A DNA stretch of 64,000 bases from assembly GCF_003047105.1 (NCBI RefSeq), contig NZ_CP028474.1, forward strand, positions 62,001 to 126,000. Reading direction: 5' to 3'. The stretch is from Celeribacter baekdonensis (GTDB taxonomy: Bacteria; Pseudomonadota; Alphaproteobacteria; Rhodobacterales; Rhodobacteraceae). The translations under genes were made by a program, and so were the position numbers. Below the pieces are notes generated by a model. That model was given only the letters and a program-made list of their open reading frames with translations, was not told where the DNA came from and did not search any database. Positions 35,521 to 43,789 of this stretch are shown here, piece after piece (position 1 is the stretch's first letter; each line of letters opens with the position of its first letter).

Positions 35521-36888
35521 TCAGCCCTGCCGCACGCCGCCGCGCGGCGTGATCACGGTTTTCGGACTGGTGTTGTATGCATGTTCGGGCAGCTCGCCCG
35601 TCCATTCGTAGGCCTGTGTTCCGGGCGGGTTGTCGTACCAGCCAGGATCGCTGTAATCGTCGCGGTCGATGCCCTCGCGAACCTTCACCACGCTAAACAT
35701 GCCACCCATTTCCAATGGGCCATGCGGCCCCCATCCGGTCATCATCGGCACGGTGTTCTCGGGGATCTCCATCGACATCTCGCCCATATCCGCCATACCC
35801 GCCGTGCCCATCGGCATGTAGCCAGGCTGCTGGCGGCGGATCATTTGGGTCAGGCGGGACTTGTCGGCGCCAATAAATGTAGGGATGTCGTGGCCCATAG
35901 CATTCATGGTGTGGTGCGACTTGTGGCAGTGGATCGCCCAGTCACCTTCGTGAATCGCGTCGAACTCGTAGGCGCGCATGGCGCCTACAGGAATGTCGAT
36001 CGAGACCTCGGGCCAACGGGCACTTTCCGGCACCCAGCCTCCGTCAGTACAGGTGACCTGAAAGTCATAGCCATGCATGTGAATTGGGTGGTTGGTCATC
36101 GTCAGGTTGCCACAACGCACACGGACGCGGTCCCCCTTGTTGACCACCAGAGGATCGATGTCCGGGAAGATCCGGCTGTTCCAGGTCCACATGTTGAAAT
36201 TGGTCATCTCGGCCACGCGCGGGATGTAGGTCCCCGGGTCGATGTCATAGGCCGCAAGGAGGAACGCGAAATCCCGGTCCACCGGCATGAACGCCGTGTC
36301 GCGCGGATGCACGATGAAGAGCCCCATCATGCCCATGGCCATCTGTACCATCTCGTCCGCATGCGGGTGGTACATGAAGGTGCCGGACTTGATGAGGTCG
36401 AACTCGTAGACGAAGGTCTTACCCGGCGGGATGCCGGGATGCGACAAACCACCAACTCCATCCATTCCCGATGGCAGGATCAGTCCGTGCCAATGCACGC
36501 TGGTATGTTCCGGAAGACGGTTGGTTACGTAAATACGCACCCGCTCGCCTTCGACCGCTTCGATTGTGGGTCCGGTGGATTGGCCATTGTAGCCCCAGAG
36601 CCGCGCAATCATCCCGTCCGCCATAATCCTTTCAACAGGCTCTGCAACGAGGTGGAACTCCTTTACATCTCCGTTCATGCGATACGGCAAAGACCATCCG
36701 TTCAGTGTTACAACGGGGTTGTAGTCGAACCGATCCGAAGGCCTTGGGGGAACTTGTGTATAGGGGCTGTCGGTAAAGGCGGCCTCGGGCAGATCGCGAA
36801 AGCGTGTTTGCGCGGCCCCGGCGTTCGCCAGCACAGCTCCAGCGCTCGCGGTCAATCCCGCGCCCAGTAATTGACGACGGTTCATCAT
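35521..36888 (-). CDS. multicopper oxidase (CopA-like)
   Basis: 455 residues with a Tat signal (MNRRQLLGAGLTASAGAVLANAGAAQT). Copper blocks: TSVHWHGLILPSG, TFMYHPHADEM, HPIHMHGYDFQVT and WAIHCHKSHHTMNAMG. Near the C-terminus a Met-rich segment (MPMGTAGMADMGEMSMEIPENTVPMM, given only in part here) resembles Cu(I)-recruiting loops of CueO/CopA. It oxidises periplasmic Cu(I) to the less toxic Cu(II). The start overlaps the TolC-like stop, and a second ATG follows at 36885. Confidence 0.9.
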   Translation of the reverse strand: MMNRRQLLGAGLTASAGAVLANAGAAQTRFRDLPEAAFTDSPYTQVPPRPSDRFDYNPVVTLNGWSLPYRMNGDVKEFHLVAEPVERIMADGMIARLWGYNGQSTGPTIEAVEGERVRIYVTNRLPEHTSVHWHGLILPSGMDGVGGLSHPGIPPGKTFVYEFDLIKSGTFMYHPHADEMVQMAMGMMGLFIVHPRDTAFMPVDRDFAFLLAAYDIDPGTYIPRVAEMTNFNMWTWNSRIFPDIDPLVVNKGDRVRVRCGNLTMTNHPIHMHGYDFQVTCTDGGWVPESARWPEVSIDIPVGAMRAYEFDAIHEGDWAIHCHKSHHTMNAMGHDIPTFIGADKSRLTQMIRRQQPGYMPMGTAGMADMGEMSMEIPENTVPMMTGWGPHGPLEMGGMFSVVKVREGIDRDDYSDPGWYDNPPGTQAYEWTGELPEHAYNTSPKTVITPRGGVRQG

Positions 36889-38285
36889 TCTTCGCTACCT
36901 CCGGTCAGAGTAATTGCCCCGCCCCAAATCGCCGCGGTCGCGTCTGTTTCGGCAAGCCAGTAGTCACGTTTCGCTTCTGCGGCAGAGAGGCGCGAAGCGA
37001 GCCCCTCCTGGGCATCAGCGATCAATTCAAAGGTCGAGGTCAGCATGCCGTTGTAGGACAGCAGCGCTTCGTCATCGATCTGGCGTCGCAGAGGCAAAAC
37101 AGAGTCGCGCCAATGCCGCGCGATGCTATGGCGACCGGTGATGGCCCTATAGGCCATGCGTGCGTCCGAACGCGCATCGACGGCCTGCTGGGCCAGCCTG
37201 TTCGCTGCCTGCAGATAGGCCATGCGGCCACGCTTCGACACCAGCGGACCGGTGTCGTAGAGCGGGATCTCGAAATCTAGAGCAAGCGCTGGATTGGCCT
37301 CGGTTTCTCCGGCTGCACGTTCCAGGTCGAAACCAGCCACCAACTGGACGTCCGAGACCATACGGGTTTGCCCGGTCAGACGGTAGTCCAGCGCGAGCGC
37401 CTCGAGTTCCAGCTTTCCAGATGCCAGGTCTACGCGGTTTGCCAGTGCCAGCTGTTCGATATTTCCTGCAACGCGCGGGCCACCAGGCAAGGCGGGCAGC
37501 GAGTCCGGCACGAATACAGTGGTGTCGCTACCCCAAAGCCCCATCAGCCGAAGCAGTTTTTCTTTGGCCAATTGCGCCTCCAATTGGGCGGCTGCACGTT
37601 CGGCGGCAAGCTCAGCAGTAAAGGCATGCTCTCTTGCTTGATCGGCCTTGCTCATCGCGCCGGTACGGCCCAGTTGCACAGCAAGTTCGGACGCTGCCTC
37701 GGCAGTGCCCTGAGTTTGAGCGATCAGTGCAGCGGCTTCGAAAGCGCCAACCGCCTCAATCCAGGCCCGGCGGGTTTCAACGGCCAAGTCTATCGTGTCG
37801 GCGAGCGCAGCAAGTTCGGATTGTCTGAAGCGAATCTCCGCAAGTTGGGTCCGCGGTGCGGATGTTGCCACGTCGAGCAGGGAGTTGATTAATGTTGCCT
37901 CAAGTGTGCGAGTGACATCGCCAGCCAACCCGGAGATTGACACACCGATCGAGGGCACCGGCCCCATAGCCACTTCCCATAAGTCAGTTGAGGACAGACC
38001 TAGCTCAGCGAAGCTGGCTTGAAGTGCGGGACTGTTTATCAGGGCAACCTGCACTGCGGTGTCGGCGCTGACGGTCTTACCATGCACCATGGCGTGAACC
38101 CTCTTGCGCGTTTCCTCAAGGTCCGCGGCAGACAGGTTCCAGATCGGTGTGGCCCCTAGAGCCTGGCGTGCACCCGTCTCGACACTGCCAAAGCCCGCGC
38201 GATCTGGTTTTGCGCGCTCAAGAACGGCAGGACTGGCGCAGGCGGACACCAGCAACATGGACCCCATGAGAAGAGGCAGTTTCAT
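36885..38285 (-). CDS. TolC-family outer-membrane lipoprotein
   Basis: 466 residues. Lipobox LVSAC with Cys16, then long helices with the two-fold repeat typical of outer-membrane efflux channels (ALINSPALQASFAELGLSSTDL and the second-half LALANRVDLASGKLELEALALDYRL, cited in part). No inner-membrane RND pump or membrane-fusion protein is encoded next to it, so it may serve a host pump. This gene, with a Cu-oxidase and cupredoxin, resembles CopB/CopA arrangements in other proteobacteria. Confidence 0.85.
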   Translation of the reverse strand: MKLPLLMGSMLLVSACASPAVLERAKPDRAGFGSVETGARQALGATPIWNLSAADLEETRKRVHAMVHGKTVSADTAVQVALINSPALQASFAELGLSSTDLWEVAMGPVPSIGVSISGLAGDVTRTLEATLINSLLDVATSAPRTQLAEIRFRQSELAALADTIDLAVETRRAWIEAVGAFEAAALIAQTQGTAEAASELAVQLGRTGAMSKADQAREHAFTAELAAERAAAQLEAQLAKEKLLRLMGLWGSDTTVFVPDSLPALPGGPRVAGNIEQLALANRVDLASGKLELEALALDYRLTGQTRMVSDVQLVAGFDLERAAGETEANPALALDFEIPLYDTGPLVSKRGRMAYLQAANRLAQQAVDARSDARMAYRAITGRHSIARHWRDSVLPLRRQIDDEALLSYNGMLTSTFELIADAQEGLASRLSAAEAKRDYWLAETDATAAIWGGAITLTGGSEE

Positions 38286-38497
38286 TCGCCACCCTCCCGT
38301 TGTTCATCATTCAGCGTCCGCCATTCGGCCGGTTCTCCGACCGAGTAGCCCGCGTAAGCAACAACAGGCCCGGGTTGCGCAGACGCGACCACAGGCGATG
38401 TAACCGCCGCCGTAAGCGCTGGCACGGTTTCAAGTTCAGGAAGCGCCGAGCAGGCGGCCCCGAACAGCGGCAAGGATGCCGCAAGCAGAATTTTCAC
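38282..38497 (-). CDS. small putative lipoprotein
   Basis: 71 residues, signal LLAASLPLFGAAC with lipobox GAAC (Cys16). The mature part is short and Pro/Val/Ala-rich with YAGYSVGEPAEWRTLNDEQREGG at the end. No domain recognised. It overlaps the TolC-like ATG by four bases (ATGA), so the two are co-translated and may associate at the outer membrane. Confidence 0.65.
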   Translation of the reverse strand: MKILLAASLPLFGAACSALPELETVPALTAAVTSPVVASAQPGPVVAYAGYSVGEPAEWRTLNDEQREGGE

Positions 38498-38557
38498 TTA
38501 GATTTCCTCGAAATGTCAGATGCAGATGGTCGCAGTCAAACTGCGGCTACAGGTGCA

Positions 38558-38902
38558 TCAGGCGCGAGGAGGGCGCCGCAAACCTTCGGGTGTGGCCGAA
38601 CGGACTAGGGACGCAATATCCCAGGACCGGAGGGAAACATTAGCGGACTGCTTTGTGCAACTTTCGGCACCTACGAAGTCTCCGACCACGCAGATATGTG
38701 ACGCACAGTGGTCTGCTCCATGGTCGATATCTGCAGCCGGAATGTCCGTTTCATGATGGTGGCGCTCGTTTGAAGACTCCTGGGCGAGTTGTTCAACAGA
38801 GCACGAAACCATGGCTGATGCATTGGACGGCATCAGGGTCACTGCCACCAATATGGAGGCAATCTGGAGTATCCCAAAAAAGGCCCGAATCCTGTACATC
38901 AT
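38558..38902 (-). CDS. small secreted His/Cys-rich protein, unknown function
   Basis: 114 residues from ATG 38902, chosen because it begins a normal signal peptide (RAFFGILQIASILVAVTLMPSNASA); an upstream ATG at 38968 would add 22 residues in front of it. The mature protein has SCSVEQ, a His cluster (ERHHHETDIPAADIDHGADHC) with C-x(3)-C and a third Cys pair-like ESC. No domain recognised. Probably first gene of the leftward lipoprotein/TolC/oxidase unit; metal binding is a guess. Confidence 0.6.
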   Translation of the reverse strand: MMYRIRAFFGILQIASILVAVTLMPSNASAMVSCSVEQLAQESSNERHHHETDIPAADIDHGADHCASHICVVGDFVGAESCTKQSANVSLRSWDIASLVRSATPEGLRRPPRA

Positions 38903-39148
38903 TTTTGAAGCTGTATTGCTGAAACAAAATGTCGGCAAGTCACCAAAACGTGTGGGCCAATTTTTCATACATTCTTCGTAGAAGTCTGAACAAACTGCTG
39001 AAATCCTAATCGATCAATGAATGTGCGAGCGCGGATGTCGCAAGCGGTGACGACATGATCGCCCGCTTGAAAAACATCATTGCGTTAGAGACTGACGGAG
39101 CGTTGGTCTAACGGTTGATTTCTACTGGCGGCACAAACCCGTAGTCGC

Positions 39149-39403
39149 TTACTCGAGAGCATTCAGGAACCTGGCGTAGTCATCACTGACCTCCCTCGCC
39201 TCAACAAAGGCGCGAGCGCGCTCGGCGTCGAGACAACGAAAGTAGTCCTGCACATCGGCAATGTAGGTCTCGAAATCGCTTCTGATCAGATCGGCGTAGG
39301 CACGCATGTCGTCTTGCGACTGAGGCAAGAACGGTCGTTCGGGAGGTACGCAATCTGCTGCCGCGGCTATCGGCATGCTTCCAAGCAGGAACGCGAACAG
39401 CAA
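39149..39403 (-). CDS. small secreted protein, unknown function (intact relative of the remnant at 551)
   Basis: At least 84 residues. No ATG or GTG lies in a sensible place: the frame runs up past a TTG at 39403, and an AAAGGAG (39441-39447) sits seven bases before a CTG at 39433 that would give a complete signal peptide (LRLFIARNAPLLFAFLLGSMPIAAAA). The mature part is helical (DMRAYADLIRSDFETYIADVQDYFRCLDAERARAF) with one Cys pair (DCVPPE, FRCLD). A truncated, stop-containing copy is at 551-690. Confidence 0.65.
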   Translation of the reverse strand: MLFAFLLGSMPIAAAADCVPPERPFLPQSQDDMRAYADLIRSDFETYIADVQDYFRCLDAERARAFVEAREVSDDYARFLNALE

Positions 39404-39621
39404 CGGTGCGTTGCGCGCAATAAACAGCCGCAGGGCAAAACTCCTTTGCCGCCTTTAAGATTATCATTCTGTCGGCTATCACCGTTATCGGAGCAAGGCG
39501 AACTTCGTCAACACGTTATTATTGTCTTGCTATCATTAATGTTGTTTTGTATCGCTCACGGTGTTGCGACCCCGTGGGCCTGATACTGCACCCAGGCAGA
39601 ACAAGGACCCAAGGGAAGGCC

Positions 39622-39948
39622 ATGATTGAAGAAGCCCCGAATGTGGTTACAGAAGACGGACTGCGCGGCTTGCTCGCCGAGGGCTACCTCATTGAGGTGG
39701 TCTGCAAGGAGAGAGCAGAGAAGCGCCATAACAGCTGGTACGGCTCGTGGGTCATCCGCGCCGTCGCCACTGATGAGCGTGACGATAAGATGCTCGTCAC
39801 CAGCCGAAGCGTCCTCAAGCTCCGCGACTTCAAAACCATCGTTGGCCTTGTCAGTTTCCTGGCCGACATGGGCTGTACGACCGCTAGCATCCCACTTGAA
39901 GAAGGTGGCCGCGAGCGCCACGCCGCGCCTCCGGTCAAAGGCAGCTGA
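39622..39948 (+). CDS. hypothetical protein at the head of the virB operon
   Basis: 108 residues, no signal, no recognised domain. Contains NSWYGSWVIRAVATDERDDKMLVTSRS, which could form a small beta sheet, and a basic tail. AAGGGAAGG precedes the ATG. Its 3' end overlaps the start of the virB1-like gene, so it belongs to the conjugation operon. A structural or regulatory role is unknown. Confidence 0.65.
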   Translation: MIEEAPNVVTEDGLRGLLAEGYLIEVVCKERAEKRHNSWYGSWVIRAVATDERDDKMLVTSRSVLKLRDFKTIVGLVSFLADMGCTTASIPLEEGGRERHAAPPVKGS

Positions 39949-40588
39949 CCGCGCGACTGCGCTCGTCGTTGCTTTGGGTACAGGCGTTTGTTCCGCGCCC
40001 CCGGCCCTGGCCGACGGTTTCATCTTTTCGGTTGGCCCAGACGGCCAATTGATTTCCTCTTCTCAAGAGGCAAACGGGCGCCTTTTTCTCTTCGCAGAAC
40101 CTCGCGTTCCTGACGCAACGAGCGAGACAGCGATCCCGGCTCGATCCGCCGCCCGCGCCACCCCAGAAATCCTCCATGCGATCGAGACCACGGCTCTGCG
40201 GTATGCCGGGCATGGTGCGCTGCGTCGCGCAGGGCTTTCAGTCACTGATTGGGCGCTCCTTTACCGGGCCAATATCGAAGTCGAGAGCGCATACAATCCG
40301 GCTGCACGTAGCCCTGTCGGTGCCATAGGCCTTGGCCAGCTTATGCCGGATACCGCCCGCGACCTCGGCGTGGACCCACATGACATTGCGCAGAACCTCG
40401 ACGGATCAGCCCGCTACTTGCTGATGATGCTCGACCAGTTCGGTGAGGGTTCTCTGGCCCTTGCCGCGTACAACGCTGGCCCTGAGGCGGTCACACGCCA
40501 CGGCGGCATCCCCCCTTTTCGAGAAACCCAAGGGCATGTGGCCCGTGTGACTGCCGTGTTTGAGCGGCTCAGAGGAGATCTTTCATGA
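39905..40588 (+). CDS. virB1: VirB1-like lytic transglycosylase
   Basis: About 227 residues from a GTG at 39905, preferred because it gives a signal peptide (ATALVVALGTGVCSAPPALA) and no ATG exists nearby. The SLT domain has the catalytic Glu in ANIEVESAYNPAARSPVGAIGLGQLMP and the YNAGPEAVTRHGG motif. It opens peptidoglycan for assembly of the secretion channel. It overlaps virB2 by four bases. A second transglycosylase is encoded at 43790. Confidence 0.87.
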   Translation: MAASATPRLRSKAADRATALVVALGTGVCSAPPALADGFIFSVGPDGQLISSSQEANGRLFLFAEPRVPDATSETAIPARSAARATPEILHAIETTALRYAGHGALRRAGLSVTDWALLYRANIEVESAYNPAARSPVGAIGLGQLMPDTARDLGVDPHDIAQNLDGSARYLLMMLDQFGEGSLALAAYNAGPEAVTRHGGIPPFRETQGHVARVTAVFERLRGDLS

Positions 40589-40899
40589 CATCGAGGAAAC
40601 GTCAAAGCGTGCTCCGCACGCGGGCGATCGTCGCGCTCGGCGCGACGGCCCTTATCGTGCTGGCGGGTCCAGCGCTTGCGCAAAGCATCGACCTCTCGCC
40701 GGTACAGACCCTGCTTCAAGGCATTGTCGATGCGATCACCGGTCCCTTGGGCATCGTGATTGGCACGCTCGCACTGATCGGTGTGTTTCTTTCCTGGCTC
40801 TTTGGCATCCTCGACTTTCGTCAGGCGCTTTGGGTCGTGGTTGCAATCGCGGGCATCGCCGCAGCACCCACCATCGTCGCCGCCATCTGGACCACCTGA
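40585..40899 (+). CDS. virB2: VirB2 pilin
   Basis: 104 residues: signal (RAIVALGATALIVLAGPALA-QS) and two membrane helices (ITGPLGIVIGTLALIGVFLSWLFG and LWVVVAIAGIAAAPTIVAAIW) joined by a short basic loop, the TrbC/VirB2 layout. Major subunit of the conjugative pilus. Overlaps virB1 by ATGA. Confidence 0.9.
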   Translation: MTSRKRQSVLRTRAIVALGATALIVLAGPALAQSIDLSPVQTLLQGIVDAITGPLGIVIGTLALIGVFLSWLFGILDFRQALWVVVAIAGIAAAPTIVAAIWTT

Positions 40900-40920
40900 G
40901 CAATCCCGGAGTTCTTGGCC

Positions 40921-41199
40921 ATGGCTGACCAGTCCCGCGTGTTCATCGGCCTTCTCAGGCCACCCAAGCTGATGGGCTTGCCGATCATGTACGCCATGGT
41001 CTGGCTCTTCGGCTCGACGCTTCTGTTCCTCTGGGTGCAGAGCTGGGTGGTGGCTGTTTTCGCGGGGCTGGCCTGGCCGGCGCTCTGGAAGGCCGCGGAC
41101 TGGGATCCGAACTTCCTCGATGTCCTGGTGATCACCCTGCAGGAAACCCCGCCCACGACGAACCGCAAGCTGCATGGAGGCGACAGCTATGCCCCGTGA
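40921..41199 (+). CDS. virB3: VirB3 inner-membrane component
   Basis: 92 residues from ATG 40921. RVFIGLLRPPKLMGLPIMYAMVWLF, the typical VirB3 start, with one hairpin of membrane helices, ending NFLDVLVITLQETPPTTNRKLHGG. Works with VirB4 and VirB6 in the inner-membrane complex. Its end overlaps the virB4 start. Confidence 0.88.
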   Translation: MADQSRVFIGLLRPPKLMGLPIMYAMVWLFGSTLLFLWVQSWVVAVFAGLAWPALWKAADWDPNFLDVLVITLQETPPTTNRKLHGGDSYAP

Positions 41200-43573
41200 T
41201 GGAATTGCCGATGAGATTGAGAACGCCATCGATCCGCTGACCGCGCTACCCGCATGGGTCAAGGGCGAGAAGCGGCTCTCAATGATGCTGCCTTATGTGA
41301 GCCTCGTGAACGACCGAACGATCCGGACACGCGGCAACGAGCTGATGCAATGCATCCGGCTCGAGGGGGTGAACAGCACCACGAGCGAGGACGGGCATCT
41401 CGACCGGATCGGAGGGTTGCTGGCTGGCATCGTGGCGCAGGTCGGGACCGAGTTCTCATTCTACTTGCACAAGGTCTCGAAAGCGGTCGACGTGACCCTG
41501 CCGCCCGTTCCGGGCGAAGGGTTTGCGGCCGCCGTCGACAAACGATGGCACGCGCATCTCGGCCGCGCGAGTTTGCGCGACAAGACGCTGACTCTGACCG
41601 TGCTGAAGCGCCCCGAGGCGAGCAGCCGTCTGCCCTTCGGTCTGGGGGCGTCTCGCTCGCGACATGCGGCCGACACCACCCGCCGCTTGCGCAAGCTCGA
41701 CGAGGTTGTGGGGTTTCTGCTGTCCTCCTTCGATGAGCTGAAGCCCCGCCCGCTGGCCGCCAGCAGCGGCGAGCTTCTGGGCTTCCTCGGTTCACTCAAC
41801 ACAGGCGAGGAGCACCCGCTCTTCCCCCGGTCGCGCCTCGGTGTGATCGCCGAGGACGTCGCAAATACCCGCGTCACCTTCCGCGGCACGACCATCGCAC
41901 TCTCGGACGGTGCCGTCGGCGACAAGCTCGGGGCGATCTTTGCGGTGAAGAACTACCCCGCCAAGACCGATAGCCTGATGCTCGACGAGTTGAATCTGCC
42001 CGTCGACATGGTGGTCACGCACTCTTTTGTGCCGATCAACGCCAACATCATGGCGGGCCGGATCAAGCGGCAGCTGCGGCTCATGCAGGCGGCCAATGAC
42101 GGGGCCGTCAGCCTCGCGCAGGAGTTGGAACTCGCCCAGGACGATCTGGAATCCAAACGCCTGATCTTCGGCGAGCACCACATGACCGTGGCCGTCTATG
42201 CCCGCACCCAGACGGCGCTTGACGATATCGCGGCCGAAATCCGCAACATCTCCGCCACTTCCGGGATCAACCTGATCTCGGAGGCCTTCGGGGCGCGGGC
42301 GCATTTCATGGCGCAGCATCCCGGGAACACAGGGGCGCGCAGCCGCAAGGCCGCAATCACGAACCACAACTTCACCGATCTCGCCACCTTTCACCGCACC
42401 CCGCTCGGAAAGACAGGTCGGGAAGTCCCCTGGGGCGTGCCGATCACGCTCTTTCCGACACCCGAGCGCAGTGGTTTTCGCTTCAACTTCCACGAACAGG
42501 GCGCGCCGGATCGCGAGCCCACGGGAGGCCACACGCTGATCCTCGGCCGTCCCGGCTCCGGCAAATCCGTCCTGGCGGCTTTCCTGATGACCATGGCACG
42601 GCGGGCAGGTGCGCGGGTCTTCGTATTCGACTATCGCGCGGGCATGGAGATGGCCGTCCGCGCGCTCGGCGGCAGCTATTCGACCGTGCGGGCGGGGCGC
42701 CCCACGGGCCTCAATCCGCTCCAGACCGAGATCGACATGCGGGGCCAGGCATGGCTTGCTGATTGGCTCGCGAGCCTCTTGGAGCGGCGCGATCGACCGC
42801 TAACCCCGGTTCAGACCAACCGATTGCAGGAAGTCGTGCGCCAGAACGCGAGCGCAGGACATGCGGGCCTACGAAACTGGTCGGATTTCGCCTCGCTGCT
42901 GGTCTCGACCGATGACGAGGGCGATCTCTTCGAGCGTATGCAGGAATGGACGGCCGAGGGTCGCTACGGCTGGATCTTCGGGGCCAATGCCGAGGACAGT
43001 TTCAGCATCGATGGAGACGTCGCGGGCTTTGACCTCACCGGCATCCTCGATTCCGAGAGCGAGCGGGAACGCATGGCGGTCCTGTCCTACCTCTTCCGCC
43101 GGGTCGAGCGGGTGATCGAGGACCGCAAGCCCACCATCATCGTCATCGACGAGGCATGGAAAGCCCTCGACAACGCCTACTTTGCGGAGCGCCTCAGCAA
43201 CTGGCTGGTGACCGCCCGCAAGCAGAACGCCGTCGTCGTGATGATGACGCAATATGCCAGCCAGCTCGAGCGCACGCGCACCGGCAAGACCATCGTGGAA
43301 GCGGTGCCGACGCAGGTGCTCTTGCCCAACATTCGTGCTTCCGCCGCTGACTACGCGATGCTCGGCCTGACCGAGAAAGAGCTCGACGTGCTTCTGGGCG
43401 TCGGCTCGGCCTCGCGGCTCGCGCTTGTACGCGACGACCGTGGTTCCGTCGTGATCGATGCCGATCTCAGCGCGCTCGGCCCGCTCGTGACCATCCTTGG
43501 CGGAATGGAGAAGGGCGAAGCGCTTGTCGGCGCCGATTATCGCGAACGTCCTGATTTCTGGAGAGTGACATGA
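41189..43573 (+). CDS. virB4: VirB4 ATPase
   Basis: 794 residues from ATG 41189, which has GGAGG eight bases upstream; an ATG at 41174 is less well placed. Walker A GRPGSGKS (about residue 454), Walker B IIVIDEAWKAL (about 650) and the arginine-containing TARKQNAVVVMMTQ block. It powers pilus biogenesis and substrate transfer. Confidence 0.95.
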   Translation: MPRDGIADEIENAIDPLTALPAWVKGEKRLSMMLPYVSLVNDRTIRTRGNELMQCIRLEGVNSTTSEDGHLDRIGGLLAGIVAQVGTEFSFYLHKVSKAVDVTLPPVPGEGFAAAVDKRWHAHLGRASLRDKTLTLTVLKRPEASSRLPFGLGASRSRHAADTTRRLRKLDEVVGFLLSSFDELKPRPLAASSGELLGFLGSLNTGEEHPLFPRSRLGVIAEDVANTRVTFRGTTIALSDGAVGDKLGAIFAVKNYPAKTDSLMLDELNLPVDMVVTHSFVPINANIMAGRIKRQLRLMQAANDGAVSLAQELELAQDDLESKRLIFGEHHMTVAVYARTQTALDDIAAEIRNISATSGINLISEAFGARAHFMAQHPGNTGARSRKAAITNHNFTDLATFHRTPLGKTGREVPWGVPITLFPTPERSGFRFNFHEQGAPDREPTGGHTLILGRPGSGKSVLAAFLMTMARRAGARVFVFDYRAGMEMAVRALGGSYSTVRAGRPTGLNPLQTEIDMRGQAWLADWLASLLERRDRPLTPVQTNRLQEVVRQNASAGHAGLRNWSDFASLLVSTDDEGDLFERMQEWTAEGRYGWIFGANAEDSFSIDGDVAGFDLTGILDSESERERMAVLSYLFRRVERVIEDRKPTIIVIDEAWKALDNAYFAERLSNWLVTARKQNAVVVMMTQYASQLERTRTGKTIVEAVPTQVLLPNIRASAADYAMLGLTEKELDVLLGVGSASRLALVRDDRGSVVIDADLSALGPLVTILGGMEKGEALVGADYRERPDFWRVT

Positions 43574-43785
43574 CCCGTACCATCATTCGCAGCGTAGTGC
43601 TGCTCGGGCTCGGCCTGACCCTGACAGCCTGTGCGCAGCATAACCCCCCGCAAGCCAACTGCTTCAATTTTCGCGAGGCTCCTGCGCAGGCAGGAACCGC
43701 CACCGCCACGATCTCGACCATGGGGGCGGAGGTCACGCGCCGCGACAGTCCTTGCGATTTCGTCCTCTTGGGGGCGGGCGGCTGA
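43570..43785 (+). CDS. small T4SS lipoprotein (VirB7-like position uncertain)
   Basis: 71 residues with lipobox LTAC (Cys20) and two more Cys (ANCFNF, SPCDFV). VirB7 proteins are short lipoproteins that lock VirB9 at the outer membrane, and this is the only short lipoprotein in the operon, but it lies between virB4 and the transglycosylase instead of before virB8. It overlaps virB4 by four bases. Confidence 0.7.
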   Translation: MTRTIIRSVVLLGLGLTLTACAQHNPPQANCFNFREAPAQAGTATATISTMGAEVTRRDSPCDFVLLGAGG

Positions 43786-43789
43786 GCCA

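Noticed and set aside
35581..36870. 429-codon open frame on the plus strand
   Set aside because: It is exactly antisense to the multicopper oxidase, has no family motif and an unnatural His/Arg/Val composition. It is a high-GC shadow.
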